A stretch of DNA of 64,000 nucleotides, taken from contig UQCR01000010.1 of the NCBI GenBank assembly GCA_900539655.1, positions 1-64,000 on the forward strand, in the 5' to 3' direction. Position numbers and translations under genes: made by a program. This document shows, piece after piece, positions 42,753 to 52,757 of this stretch. Origin of the DNA: an uncultured Robinsoniella sp. Lineage in GTDB: Bacteria; Bacillota; Clostridia; Lachnospirales; Lachnospiraceae. Position 1 is the first letter of the stretch. Every line of letters starts with the position of its first letter. Under the pieces are notes generated by a model. That model was given only the letters and a program-made list of their open reading frames with translations. It ran no database searches and was not told where the DNA came from.

Positions 42753-44581
42753 AACAAAACAAATTTACAAAAAAGAAACCTATTGTGGGCGTAGAAGTTT
42801 CGGATATCCCACAAAATACAATGGCAACCGTAAAGCGTCTGCTGAAGCGGTTGTCTGATCAAAAAGGAAAATTATTCTTAGTTCTGCTTACTGCTTTATT
42901 AAGCAGCGCAGCCTATGCATTAATCCCGATCATGGTGGGCATAGGAATTGATAACCTTTTAAAAGCGTTAAAAGCTTATGAAAAAGGTACCAATCTAATG
43001 CCACTGTTAAGTGATGCACTTCTGACACCTGTCCTTTTGATCGGAGCAGGGGCATTGGCAATATGGCTGCTCTCTTATGTACAGCAATATATTATAGCCA
43101 GTGTAGGAGAAAAATTCACACTGTCTCTGCGGCAGGACATTAGTGCAAAGATTACAAAACTGCCTTTGCGTTACTTTGATTCCCATAAAACAGGGGATAT
43201 AATGAGCCGTATTTCCAATGACCTGGAGAAAGTCTCTGAGGTTTTGCAGGTGGGATTGATGCAGTTTATATCATCTGCCTTTACGATCCTGATTACGGCG
43301 GTTGCAATGCTATTATTGAGTCCTGGATTATCCCTGCTGGTTCTGGTCTCAGTAGTTATCAGCACCGTAGCAACTAAATTTGTCTCTGATCTGAGTCAGC
43401 GCTATTTTGCTGAAAATCAGGCAGTAGTCGGTGAATTAAACGGAAAGGTGGAAGAGCTTTATACCGGTAATCGTATTATCAAAGTATTTAATCAGCAGTC
43501 AGAAGCAATTGATGCAGTACTGGAACTGAGTAATCAACAGTTTGAAGCGAACCGGAAGGCGCAGTTTGCCAATTTTGCCATTTATCCGGCAATACGTGTT
43601 ATTAATCAGCTTGAATTCGTGGCTACTGCCCTGATGGGAGGTTATCTGGTTCTGCAGGGACAGATTTCCCTTGGAATTATCCAGGCATTCCTGCAATATG
43701 AAAACCAGATTTCAGAACCCATTACACAGGCATCCTATGTAATCACTTCCCTTCAGGCAGCAATTGCAGGTGCGGAACGCGTATTTATCCTTCTTGATGA
43801 AGAGGAAGAACCTGCCGATACAACCAGCAGCAATTTACCAGCCCCCAACGGCCATGTGAGTTTCCGAAATGTTAAATTTGGATATTCAGAGGACAAAATA
43901 TTGATGAATAATCTGAATCTGGAGGTTCGTCCAAATGAAATGATTGCCATAGTAGGGCCTACCGGCGGCGGCAAAACAACGCTTATAAATCTGTTAATGC
44001 GTTTTTATGATTTAAATGGAGGCACTATCTCCATTGACGGTATGAATATAACAAAAATGCCAAGAGGTGAACTGCGCCGCCGCATTGGAATGGTTCTGCA
44101 GGATACCTGGCTGTTTGAAGGAACCATTGCTGAAAATATAGCCTATGGTAAAATGGATGCTTCTCCGGAAGAAATCCAAAGAGCAGCCCGTGCAGCCCGC
44201 TGTGACCATTTTATCCGAACATTGCCAAATGGCTATGACACTGTAATATCCAGTGAAGCATCTAATATTTCCCAGGGGCAGATGCAGCTATTAACAATCG
44301 CACGTGCGATGCTGACGAATCCATCCTTTATGATATTAGATGAAGCAACGTCAAGTGTAGATACCCGAACCGAAGTGGAGATCCAAAAGGCAATGGCTGA
44401 TCTGATGAAAGATAAAACCAGCTTTGTCATTGCTCACCGCCTTTCCACCATTAAAAATGCAGATTTAATCCTGGTAGTAAAAGATGGAGATATTATAGAA
44501 AGAGGCACTCATAATGATCTGATCATGCAGGAAGGCTTCTATGCTTCTCTTTATAACAGCCAGTTTGAGGCGTCGGCGTAG
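42749..44581 (+). CDS. ABC exporter half-transporter (canonical Walker B subunit)
   Basis: 610-residue half-transporter with an N-terminal extension, a six-helix domain (about 45-340) and an ATPase. Walker A is GPTGGGKTT, Walker B is FMILDEATSSVD with the catalytic Glu, and the signature is degenerate (ISQGQMQLLTIARA). This complements the partner gene, so the pair forms one active and one inactive ATP site. The coupled start at 42749 follows AGAGGAGG. The substrate is probably a drug or peptide. Confidence 0.92.
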   Translation: MKQNKFTKKKPIVGVEVSDIPQNTMATVKRLLKRLSDQKGKLFLVLLTALLSSAAYALIPIMVGIGIDNLLKALKAYEKGTNLMPLLSDALLTPVLLIGAGALAIWLLSYVQQYIIASVGEKFTLSLRQDISAKITKLPLRYFDSHKTGDIMSRISNDLEKVSEVLQVGLMQFISSAFTILITAVAMLLLSPGLSLLVLVSVVISTVATKFVSDLSQRYFAENQAVVGELNGKVEELYTGNRIIKVFNQQSEAIDAVLELSNQQFEANRKAQFANFAIYPAIRVINQLEFVATALMGGYLVLQGQISLGIIQAFLQYENQISEPITQASYVITSLQAAIAGAERVFILLDEEEEPADTTSSNLPAPNGHVSFRNVKFGYSEDKILMNNLNLEVRPNEMIAIVGPTGGGKTTLINLLMRFYDLNGGTISIDGMNITKMPRGELRRRIGMVLQDTWLFEGTIAENIAYGKMDASPEEIQRAARAARCDHFIRTLPNGYDTVISSEASNISQGQMQLLTIARAMLTNPSFMILDEATSSVDTRTEVEIQKAMADLMKDKTSFVIAHRLSTIKNADLILVVKDGDIIERGTHNDLIMQEGFYASLYNSQFEASA

Positions 44582-44655
44582 GATGTATAAGTAAGTATTT
44601 TGTGCTTGCTCCGGTTAATTTTCAAATATATATTTTGCATGTAATTTATGAAATA

Positions 44656-44698
44656 AAAAGGTGTAAGTGAAGGTTTTAAGCCTGCATTTACACCTTTT
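44656..44698 (+). terminator. Terminator of the ABC exporter operon (bidirectional)
   Basis: AAAAGGTGTAA...TTTACACCTTTT stem of about 11 bp, 75 bases after the exporter stop, T-rich on both strands. Confidence 0.7.
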
Positions 44699-44803
44699 AA
44701 AAGTTTAATCAAATAACCCTGGCAATTCAGCGTATAGTTCATATAAATATCCTGAGAATCAGGAGGAATTATCTTTAGTGTGTTATGATATCATTTAGAA
44801 TTC

Positions 44804-45511
44804 CTAACCTAAAACAAATTTTTTTACCTTTTTTGGATCTGCCTTTGGATTAAACCGCATGATCTGCTCTGAAATCTTCCATAAAGCGGCTTCCCCGTCT
44901 ATATGCCCCGCTTCTTCTAGTATGTCTTCCGCAAAAAAGTCTTCCACAAGGCAGAATACAGTGGATGACCAGCCATACTCCTCTCCTTTTTCCGAACGTT
45001 TCCTCTTCTGTCCGCACATGGTGATGTACATTTTCATCTGCAGTTCCGTTAATCCGCGTTCAAAAGCAGCTTTATTTTCTTTCGAAAATCCCCCTGCCAG
45101 TTTTAGAAGATGCAGCGGCATTGTTCTCTCCTCTTTTAGTACTTCATAAATTATTTTCGCCGGCTGGCTGATTTTACCTTCTGCATAGGACTCTTCAAGA
45201 CTTTTCTTATCACGGCGGGCGGCATAAAAATATGCGAACCAATCTTTTGTTATATAGCCGCTCTTCTTAAAAAACAGCTTGCCATAGGCGATATCATCCC
45301 GCTCATTCAGAACCCGCATCCGCCATTCCCATGGATCCGTATCTGGTTTTTCCGTATGCCACTCTATTTCATCACCAAAAAAATTACACAGGGAAAAGAC
45401 ATGTTCGTCGTTGGGTCCCCCCATACTCATTCCTGTCATGAAAAGTGATTTTATAAAATCATCATAGCATCTGATTGTCTTGATCTCATTCATTGATTTT
45501 GTCTCTGTCAT
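44804..45511 (-). CDS. AlkZ-related protein (uncharacterised)
   Basis: About 235-residue soluble protein. I recognise it tentatively as the AlkZ-related group from Clostridia, from TIRCYDDFIKSLFMTGMSMG, WEWRMRVLNERDDIAYGKLF, KDWFAYFYAARR and LTELQMKMYITMCGQKRKR. It carries no obvious catalytic motif that I can name. The ATG at 45511 (after GAGGGGAACCGGAG) or the ATG at 45493 is the start; the frame continues to 45634 without a ribosome binding site. It converges with the ABC exporter operon. Confidence 0.65.
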   Translation of the reverse strand: MTETKSMNEIKTIRCYDDFIKSLFMTGMSMGGPNDEHVFSLCNFFGDEIEWHTEKPDTDPWEWRMRVLNERDDIAYGKLFFKKSGYITKDWFAYFYAARRDKKSLEESYAEGKISQPAKIIYEVLKEERTMPLHLLKLAGGFSKENKAAFERGLTELQMKMYITMCGQKRKRSEKGEEYGWSSTVFCLVEDFFAEDILEEAGHIDGEAALWKISEQIMRFNPKADPKKVKKFVLG

Positions 45512-45720
45512 TGTCTCCGGTTCCCCTCTTTCTTTTCCGAAACTTCGTTTAAATGCTCCAAAAAGTATTTTATTAATTATAGCATAGGAAACAGGACAAC
45601 TGTATGTCATGTTGTAAATATTTTGACTCTTCATTATAATTAACTGGGGATCTTGTTCCGTTTTATCCCAAAGCTTCCAGAAATTTTCACAATTTCATGT
45701 TGGGGTCTGAATAACATATA

Positions 45721-48066
45721 TTAACTTTGAGGCGTATAAATTACATTTTTTCCATTTTGGTTTATTAACACAGAATGCCCGGGGATACTGTACTTTTCAT
45801 ACTGATACTCTGCATCTGTAAAATTAGCCACTGCAATTAATTGTTCCCCATATCTTGTCATCTGCACCAATCCATCATCTGTAAGGTATTCAAAATCTGT
45901 CATTTCTTCCTGTACGGCATCTTTACTAAACTGTGACCAAACAGCAGTATGCGCTGCAATTGCCATTTTATATTTTTCCCATTCGGTGCTGTCCAGATGA
46001 TAGAGGGGTGGTACATTATATAGAACTTCTCTGAGCATACGGTCTTCTATTTTATCCTTAATTTTAAATGTTGACCAATCCCAATGATAGGTGGTAATTA
46101 CAGAATCATTGTAAACCAGTTTATACAGCGGTACATCATACCTTGGATTCAGGAAGATCTGTACATATTGCTCTTTTACTGGCACTTGCTTTGTAAAACG
46201 TTCTGCTGCCCCGCCTTTTGGATTATAATATTTGCCTATATAATATTCACTGTCTTTGTTACACTTCATATCCTCATCCATCCAGGAAAAGCTTTGCAGT
46301 TCTATTCCATGGGCAAATGCTATGGTGGAAGCGGCAAAGTCGTTTCCTCCTTCGGAACCAATTACTTTCCTGCTGTCTCGTATCAATGCCATTCGATCCA
46401 GTCTTGCCTGCAGATCTTCCTGCTGGGTTGTTATGTGCTCTGGTGTATAGTCATCGTATATTTCTCCTGTGGCATCACAATCAATAAACCAGGAGTTAAA
46501 TGACACTGCATTGCCTTCGATTGCAGCCAAACGATTTTTTACGGCTGGTAACGATCTTGTAGGATTCAGCTTACGTCCTACATCTTGAAAACCTGTGATC
46601 TTTTCGCCGTATTTATCTTCAATCACTGCATTTTCATAGAGGGATGTGTCCGGAAATTCAGCTGTAATCCACTGTTCCTCTCCCGGTTTGTGAATGGAAT
46701 GGTACGAATCATAAGGACCTATCAAATATCCCTGTGAAACTGCTGTCTCTGCCAGTTCCGGTTTGGCAAATGCCTGTTCCCAGCTGTTTAACCCAATCCA
46801 GGCGCGATCTATCCCGTTTTCTTTCAGCTCTCTTATAAGATCTACTGTTCCCTGATTCATCCATGTATCCACTTCTGAAAAAAGATCAGGCAAATTAACT
46901 GCTAACGCATGTTTATTAAATTGCAGCTTCTCCGACTCTTTCATGTTATCTAATCCATTTTCAATGCATTTCTGCATAAACGCGTCCTGGGACTTCATGA
47001 TATCTTCCCGGTAAAAATCATCTCTTTTCAGGATTTCACTTAACGCCCTGCATATAATGTCCTTTTGGTATTCACCAACATATTCTTGGTTAGCTATTTC
47101 TGCTAAAGCATTGACAGCTTCCTCACCAGAATCTAATTGGGCAATGCTCCATTTCAGATGCTCCATTACACTACTGTCCATAGCTCTGGAAAACGCCTGC
47201 CAGTCCACATTCTCCGGTGAAATTATAAGTTCTCCCCAAAGATAGATATGAGGTGCGCCATAGAGCTTTTGAATATCAGGATTTTTAGCTTCTTTTTCTT
47301 TAAGAGTTACAAATTTTCCTTTCTCCATCATATAACTGCGATAGATTTTAGCAGCTGTAACTGGGTCATTATCCGTAAGATAAAACCGGAAGCGCTGTTC
47401 CTTTTGGGGATCGATTTTGGGATACTCATGATTCAGTGTGAAAATATTCTCTTCTGTTTCTGAAAATATAAGATTACTGCGGTATGGATTTTCCAACACT
47501 GTAACTATTGCCTGATCCCCCTGTACTGCTGACCAAAATGGCATGGATAACTGTTCCATCACAGCAAAAGTTTTTCCTTTCAGGTAGCCGTTCCAGATGG
47601 GATCATCCTTTGGTATTCGTTTCCCTTCTCCCAATGGCAGATAATACTGATCTCCCTTTATAACCGGCCAGTTAAATTCATGATCTGTTTCTCCTTCAGA
47701 GCGTATTAAAACCTGCAGATAATCTTCTTCCGGAGTTATGGTTACCGCTATTTTCTCCTCCGGATAGTACCAGCTGGAAACACCGTCATCCTGTGTGAAA
47801 TTTTCCACCAGACGCCTATCACCGGGTTGGGAAATCATCACAGATTCTCCTCCGTTTTGGATCTGCAAAGTAAAAGTTTCCGGGTTTACCTCATACGCCG
47901 CCAGTACTTTATTGACATTCTGGTAGATGGTTTCTTTATCACCCGTGCTTTCAGCCTGTATTATATCCTTGGTCTCTCCGATTGAAATTTTGGAAGCGCA
48001 TCCTGTTAAAATTCCCAAAACGACTCCTGTTCCAACGCATAGTTTTAAAACATTTTTTTTATACAT
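45721..48066 (-). CDS. Lipoprotein glycoside hydrolase related to GH101/GH129 (GHL type)
   Basis: 781-residue secreted lipoprotein. A lipoprotein signal peptide (about 1-23) ends in the lipobox LTGC. A beta-rich N-terminal domain (about 45-270) precedes a barrel-type catalytic region (about 280-680) with WFIDCDATGEIYDDY and IGSEGGNDFA as probable catalytic Asp and Glu regions. The C-terminal domain is beta-rich. This fits the GHL group related to endo-alpha-N-acetylgalactosaminidases, so a mucin or glycoprotein substrate is possible. It lies downstream of the GH3 gene with a terminator between. Confidence 0.72.
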   Translation of the reverse strand: MYKKNVLKLCVGTGVVLGILTGCASKISIGETKDIIQAESTGDKETIYQNVNKVLAAYEVNPETFTLQIQNGGESVMISQPGDRRLVENFTQDDGVSSWYYPEEKIAVTITPEEDYLQVLIRSEGETDHEFNWPVIKGDQYYLPLGEGKRIPKDDPIWNGYLKGKTFAVMEQLSMPFWSAVQGDQAIVTVLENPYRSNLIFSETEENIFTLNHEYPKIDPQKEQRFRFYLTDNDPVTAAKIYRSYMMEKGKFVTLKEKEAKNPDIQKLYGAPHIYLWGELIISPENVDWQAFSRAMDSSVMEHLKWSIAQLDSGEEAVNALAEIANQEYVGEYQKDIICRALSEILKRDDFYREDIMKSQDAFMQKCIENGLDNMKESEKLQFNKHALAVNLPDLFSEVDTWMNQGTVDLIRELKENGIDRAWIGLNSWEQAFAKPELAETAVSQGYLIGPYDSYHSIHKPGEEQWITAEFPDTSLYENAVIEDKYGEKITGFQDVGRKLNPTRSLPAVKNRLAAIEGNAVSFNSWFIDCDATGEIYDDYTPEHITTQQEDLQARLDRMALIRDSRKVIGSEGGNDFAASTIAFAHGIELQSFSWMDEDMKCNKDSEYYIGKYYNPKGGAAERFTKQVPVKEQYVQIFLNPRYDVPLYKLVYNDSVITTYHWDWSTFKIKDKIEDRMLREVLYNVPPLYHLDSTEWEKYKMAIAAHTAVWSQFSKDAVQEEMTDFEYLTDDGLVQMTRYGEQLIAVANFTDAEYQYEKYSIPGHSVLINQNGKNVIYTPQS

Positions 48067-48151
48067 TTGTTAAACCTCCTGTTAATTTATCCACTACATA
48101 CTATAGCGGATTCATGTGACAGGCATTTGACAAAACGAAATAAATGTTAAT

Positions 48152-48197
48152 AAAAACCCCCGGCAAATTCTTCCGGCTAAGCGTATGCTTTTGCCGG
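48152..48197 (-). terminator. Terminator of the GH3 gene
   Basis: CCGGCAAA...TTTGCCGG stem (22-base loop with an inner CCGGC) followed by GGGTTTTT on the minus strand. It separates the GH3 and GHL genes. Confidence 0.75.
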
Positions 48198-48267
48198 AAA
48201 AATATAACCTGAGGTTCACTGACCATTTATATGATATTAACTAAATATTCCTAATGATCTATTGATT

Positions 48268-48320
48268 CATATTTATTGTTTGCTGTTTCATATTTATTAT
48301 TTGCTGTTTCATATTTAAAG
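48268..48320. repeat. 21-bp tandem repeat between the GH3 and GHL genes
   Basis: CATATTTATTGTTTGCTGTTT is repeated at 48289 with one change, followed by a third partial copy (CATATTTA). There is no gene in 48067-48357. Confidence 0.75.
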
Positions 48321-48357
48321 TTTATTATTGCTTATAAATATTTAACTAGAGCGTGTT

Positions 48358-51153
48358 TTATCCTCTGAATTCAATCCACCCAATTGTCATATCCGGTTTT
48401 ACCAGATCCAAACGCAGCTCATAGTAGCCAGTCTCCAGTTCTACCTTGATTAGCTTCTGTATGATTTTATTTCCATCGGTGCCATTGAGCTGTACGGTAG
48501 TCATAACTTCTCCATTTAAGATCATATTTACGGTTGCCTGTGCCTGATTAGTTCCCTGAGAAGAAAGTTCCCCCACAATGCTGAATATTCCAGCATTTTC
48601 TACCTTCAGGCATACCGTTTCCCCATATACTGGTGTGATCTTTGGAAGTTCAGATAATACGTAACAGGTTTTTCCTTCTGAGATATCTTTATCCGGGCAT
48701 TCTCTTGCAGCAAATTTCTGAATTCTTGCAGCTTCTTCTGGTTTTCTGTCAAAAGCCGGTACCTGCATCAGAAAGGAACATATATTTTTGGCACAGCGCT
48801 GCAGTTCGCCCACCGTAAGACTTCCTTTTTCCAAAAACTCCAATGTATTGTCGTTCATGGCATTTACTTCGGCACCATTATTATTTACAACCATATAAAT
48901 ATCATTCTGGGCACGGACCATGAATGCAGTATTTTTTCTGTCAGCCGGACCACCTTCTGCGGTATCATTCATCATAGCCCACCAGTCTGTCATGACTATT
49001 CCCTGGTAGCCCCATTCACCGCGTAATATTGTGGTATTCAGATCATAATTTGATGCCGACCAGTGTCCGTTTACCGGATTGTAAGAAGTCATAATAGAGG
49101 TAGCATTGCCTTCTCTCACCGCTATTTCAAAGGCTTTCAGATATATTTCACGCAGTGCCCGTTCTGAAATGATGGAGTCTACCTGAAAACGGGCTTTTTC
49201 CTGGTTATTTGCTGCAAAATGCTTCACTGTGCCCACGCATCCGGATTTTCGGATTCCTTTTACCGCCGCACTGGCAAAGCATCCAGTCAGATAGGGATCT
49301 TCCGAGTAATATTCAAAGTTTCGCCCATTTAAGGGATTGCGATGTATATTTACACCCGGTCCCAGAAGGGTATCAATTTCATTATTCCGTAATTCTTTTC
49401 CTTCTAATTTATAGAGTTCCTCCATCATCGGAATATTCCAGGAAGATGAAAGCAACGTACCAATAGGCATCTGTGTTGCTTTCAAACCGCTTTCCATCCG
49501 GATTCCGGAGGGGCCGTCTGCAGCGCAGGCAATGGGAATTCCATAAGCAACCAGCTCATCACTCACACCGCCAAAAGCAGCAGCTGTCCCGGGTGTTACT
49601 TTGGGACTACTCATTCCTTCACCGCGTACAATAGCCGCCAGTTCTTCGGCGTTCAGCTGGGCAATGAATTCGTCCAACGCAGCTTTTCCCTCTGCTACAT
49701 CTTTGAGCTTTATTCCTTTATCACCGGTCAGGGGAATTGCTTCCGGCAAACGACCAGTTATTCTCTCTTGCAGAGAAATTGTCTGCAATGGAGCTTCTTC
49801 CTGCATAATCTCATAGATGCCATCGCAATTAGTTTTGCCTGGCTTCATCCTCTGAAATGCCCGAACAGGAGCCATTGCCTCTTCCAAAGCTTCTACAACA
49901 GTCAGCTTGTCCAGGATATATGCACCTTTTTGATCTATATTTGCTTTTGTCAAACTTCTTACACTGTTTCCCACAAAGATTTCATAAGCACCGGCTTCCA
50001 GTACATAACAGGATTTATTCCCGGTAATACCACTGTCATCGTAAGAAGCCATTGCCACAACCGGGAAGCTGATATGCAGAGTTTCCTCTTCTTCCGGCTG
50101 CAATTTTGCTGTCTTGGCAAATGCACGCAGTTCTTTAGCGGGTTTGCCCAGCATACCCTGTGGTTCGCCGCTATAGATTTGAACGACCTCTTTTCCAGCA
50201 TAAGAGCCGATATTTTTAACCCGGACAGCCAGTTCTATTCTGGCATTAGTACCGCTGCCTGCTGTCTTGGCTTCTGCAACTTCTATTTCAAAATTGGTAT
50301 AAGATAATCCAAATCCAAAAGGAAACTGCACTTTTCCCGGCGCGAAAGTTTCGAAATAACGGTATCCTACATAAATATCTTCCTGATAGAAGTTTTGTTC
50401 TTCACTGCCAAAATTACTGGTAGACGGATAGTCTTCCAGTCTGTATGCAATGGTATCAGGCAGTTTTCCGCTGGGATTTACTTCTCCTGATAAAACATCT
50501 GCAACAGCAAGTCCGCCGACCATTCCTCCCTGCCAGATATACAGGATTGCCTTAATATGATCCTGGTAAACAGAGTCTTCTGTCCAGCTCATATCAATAA
50601 TATTTGCTACGTTCAGCAAAACTGCTACTTGCTCAAAATGATGTGTCAGAACTTCGAGGTTTGATTCTTCCTCCCGGGTCAGGCGGTAGCCGCCTTCTGC
50701 ATCCGCATTATCCTGATCTTCTCCTGCTGTACGTCCTATGATAAATATCGCTTTTTCTGATTTTTTTCTGGCGTTTTTGACCAGCTCATCTGTGAGCTGC
50801 ATTTCCTTTTGATGCCATGGTTCTGCAGCCCATCCGCCGCCCCCATCATCAGCAGGGTTTGCAGCTACCCACTCTCCATATTGTTTGACCAGTCCCTCAT
50901 TCAGTTTTATTTTCCTGTTCTGGCGGATTCCATCTATAATATTACAGACATATTCTACATTTACTGCGCCGCCTGAACCTGTACCGCTCCTATAATAATC
51001 AAATTGGCACCTGCCAAAAACAGAAACTACCTCGTTTTCCAAAACGGGCAGCATATTATTTTCATTTTTCAGTAAGACCGCTCCTTCCGCGGCTGCAATT
51101 CTACTGTAGTCTGCCAGTTCCGGCAACGGGACTCCTATTGTACTTTTACTCAT
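48358..51153 (-). CDS. Glycoside hydrolase family 3, domain-permuted beta-glucosidase
   Basis: 931-residue enzyme without a signal peptide. The domain order is reversed relative to most GH3: a GH3 C-terminal domain (about 20-290), a fibronectin-like domain (about 310-400), then the barrel domain (about 500-800). The barrel holds the nucleophile Asp723 in VMTDWW and the substrate motifs KHFAANNQE and GPGVNIHRNPLNGRNFEYYSEDP, and a carbohydrate-binding-like tail follows. This permutation is known in Ruminococcus and Butyrivibrio enzymes. It is divergent from the AraC regulator at 51588, its likely activator. Confidence 0.93.
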   Translation of the reverse strand: MSKSTIGVPLPELADYSRIAAAEGAVLLKNENNMLPVLENEVVSVFGRCQFDYYRSGTGSGGAVNVEYVCNIIDGIRQNRKIKLNEGLVKQYGEWVAANPADDGGGGWAAEPWHQKEMQLTDELVKNARKKSEKAIFIIGRTAGEDQDNADAEGGYRLTREEESNLEVLTHHFEQVAVLLNVANIIDMSWTEDSVYQDHIKAILYIWQGGMVGGLAVADVLSGEVNPSGKLPDTIAYRLEDYPSTSNFGSEEQNFYQEDIYVGYRYFETFAPGKVQFPFGFGLSYTNFEIEVAEAKTAGSGTNARIELAVRVKNIGSYAGKEVVQIYSGEPQGMLGKPAKELRAFAKTAKLQPEEEETLHISFPVVAMASYDDSGITGNKSCYVLEAGAYEIFVGNSVRSLTKANIDQKGAYILDKLTVVEALEEAMAPVRAFQRMKPGKTNCDGIYEIMQEEAPLQTISLQERITGRLPEAIPLTGDKGIKLKDVAEGKAALDEFIAQLNAEELAAIVRGEGMSSPKVTPGTAAAFGGVSDELVAYGIPIACAADGPSGIRMESGLKATQMPIGTLLSSSWNIPMMEELYKLEGKELRNNEIDTLLGPGVNIHRNPLNGRNFEYYSEDPYLTGCFASAAVKGIRKSGCVGTVKHFAANNQEKARFQVDSIISERALREIYLKAFEIAVREGNATSIMTSYNPVNGHWSASNYDLNTTILRGEWGYQGIVMTDWWAMMNDTAEGGPADRKNTAFMVRAQNDIYMVVNNNGAEVNAMNDNTLEFLEKGSLTVGELQRCAKNICSFLMQVPAFDRKPEEAARIQKFAARECPDKDISEGKTCYVLSELPKITPVYGETVCLKVENAGIFSIVGELSSQGTNQAQATVNMILNGEVMTTVQLNGTDGNKIIQKLIKVELETGYYELRLDLVKPDMTIGWIEFRG

Positions 51154-51362
51154 ATTTTTACCTCCGGGTTATTTATTTACAATTTTTATAAAATCAGTAT
51201 ATCGTATTTTTTTGTTATATGATATAATAATTCCATTCAAAAATAGCAATATTTTGTCTTGAGCTGATATAAGCATATTTGAAACGTTCAGCACCTAAAC
51301 GTTCATCTACTGGCTTTTGAAATTCTAATTTTAGAAGAATGTGTTATATGAAATCACTTCAT

Positions 51363-51498
51363 ACTGCTAATTGGAAATAGAATAAGTCTATCGTTGAATT
51401 CATGGGTAATGTGTGAAAGGAAATTGCTTTTACACTGCTGATTTGGGAATAGAACAAGCCTGCTTGTTCTATCATAGGGGTAAGTTTGAAGGAAAATT
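51363..51498. repeat. Imperfect direct repeat (two copies of about 63 bp) upstream of the AraC gene
   Basis: The segment starting ACTGCTAATTGGAAATAGAA at 51363 is repeated in diverged form from 51434 (ACTGCTGATTTGGGAATAGA), both ending in GGAAA(A)TT. The second copy has an internal perfect hairpin, AGAACAAGC-CT-GCTTGTTCT (51451-51470). No gene is visible in 51154-51587. Confidence 0.6.
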
Positions 51499-51550
51499 AT
51501 AGAAAGGCTGCCATGGTATGATTCTTTCAAACTGTTTTATTATGGCAGTG

Positions 51551-51569
51551 TTGCAGGCCAAGCCTGCAA
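51551..51569 (+). promoter_or_regulatory. Hairpin in the AraC leader
   Basis: TTGCAGGC-CAA-GCCTGCAA, a perfect 8-bp stem, ends 19 bases before the AraC start codon and close to its ribosome binding site (GCAGAGGG). It may limit translation. Confidence 0.5.
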
Positions 51570-51587
51570 TATGCAGAGGGTATCAAT

Positions 51588-52478
51588 ATGATTCATTACT
51601 GGAAAGAAGAGAATGTATATATAGACGGGGTTCCGTGCCAGTTTTTGTGTCACCTGGAGAATCGAAATTATGCCGGAATGGTATATCCGGCACATTACCA
51701 CGATTATATTGAATTACTTTATGGACTATCAGGTACATTTAAAGTATACTTAAACGGCTTTTATCATAATTTTACCGGAGGTGATCTGGTGTTAATTAAC
51801 TCTCATGAGGTTCATCAGATTGATTCCCTGTCTGAAGATGGAGGGCAGTATATTGTTGTGCGTTTCATGCCGGATTTAATATATAACAGGATGTCTCAAA
51901 ACCACTTTGAACTGGAATACATCCTGCCGTTTATTACGGAAGATGCAAGACACGAAAAGGTAATTCCCTATTCCAAAATCCAGGACACCATGCTTCCTGA
52001 TCTGTTTTATAAAATTATGACAGAAAACCATGCCAGAGACTACGGATACGAGCTTGCCATTAAGAACCATATAGGGAGCATTTTCTTATGGATACTGCGT
52101 TATTGGCACCAATCAGGAGAACATCCCGAAAATTACAGACAAGCAGACCGACAACTGTATGAAATGCTAAACCCGGTCTTTCATTATCTGTCGGTTCATT
52201 ACGAAAAACCAGTCAGAGCTTCTGAAATGGCAGAGCTTTGCAATCTCAGCACCAGTTATTTTTCAAGATCCTTTAACCGGCTTATGGGAATGAGTTTTAA
52301 TGAATACCTGAACTACATCCGTGTAAGTGAAGCAGAAAAATTGTTGATCTCCACACCTCTGAGTATTACCGAAATAGCAGTAACCGTTGGATTTAGTACC
52401 TCAAGTTATTTTATTAAAATATTTAAGGTATATAAGAATCTCTCTCCGAAGCAATTTCAGAAGACTTTACTTAAGTAG
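51588..52478 (+). CDS. AraC family regulator with cupin sensor domain
   Basis: 296-residue regulator. An N-terminal AraC-type cupin (about 15-150: YPAHYHDYIELLYGLSGTFK, GGDLVLINSHEVHQI) is followed by a C-terminal double HTH (about 195-295: VRASEMAELCNLSTSYFSRS, SITEIAVTVGFSTSSYFIKI). It resembles sugar-responsive regulators. It is divergent from the permuted GH3 gene. The start follows CAGAGGGTATCA. Confidence 0.92.
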   Translation: MIHYWKEENVYIDGVPCQFLCHLENRNYAGMVYPAHYHDYIELLYGLSGTFKVYLNGFYHNFTGGDLVLINSHEVHQIDSLSEDGGQYIVVRFMPDLIYNRMSQNHFELEYILPFITEDARHEKVIPYSKIQDTMLPDLFYKIMTENHARDYGYELAIKNHIGSIFLWILRYWHQSGEHPENYRQADRQLYEMLNPVFHYLSVHYEKPVRASEMAELCNLSTSYFSRSFNRLMGMSFNEYLNYIRVSEAEKLLISTPLSITEIAVTVGFSTSSYFIKIFKVYKNLSPKQFQKTLLK

Positions 52479-52640
52479 GAATTTTTCGTTCCATTCAGAT
52501 GGGTTTGATGTAGTTTTTATTTTTTGTTCAATTGTTTTTAGAACTCCGATATTTCAATGTCGTATCGGTGTTTCAAAAATCAGAGGGATGCATTGGTTAT
52601 TATAAGTTAAATCATACTATCATATTTAATATTATAAATG

Positions 52641-52710
52641 CCTGACTCCCTCCATAATCATCTCTTTGATATTATAGAGAATATTTTGATGATTTTCATG
52701 GGGAGTCAGG
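52641..52710. other. 70-base near-perfect hairpin between AraC and ABC genes
   Basis: CCTGACTCC pairs with GGAGTCAGG, then CCAT with ATGG and AATCATC with GATGATT, leaving a loop with a smaller stem. There is no T tract on either strand, so it is not a standard terminator. It could be a small mobile hairpin or a structured RNA end for the convergent genes. Confidence 0.6.
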
Positions 52711-52757
52711 ATTCTGGTATCTTATGATAATATTTAATACTTTATATCTTTTATCTT

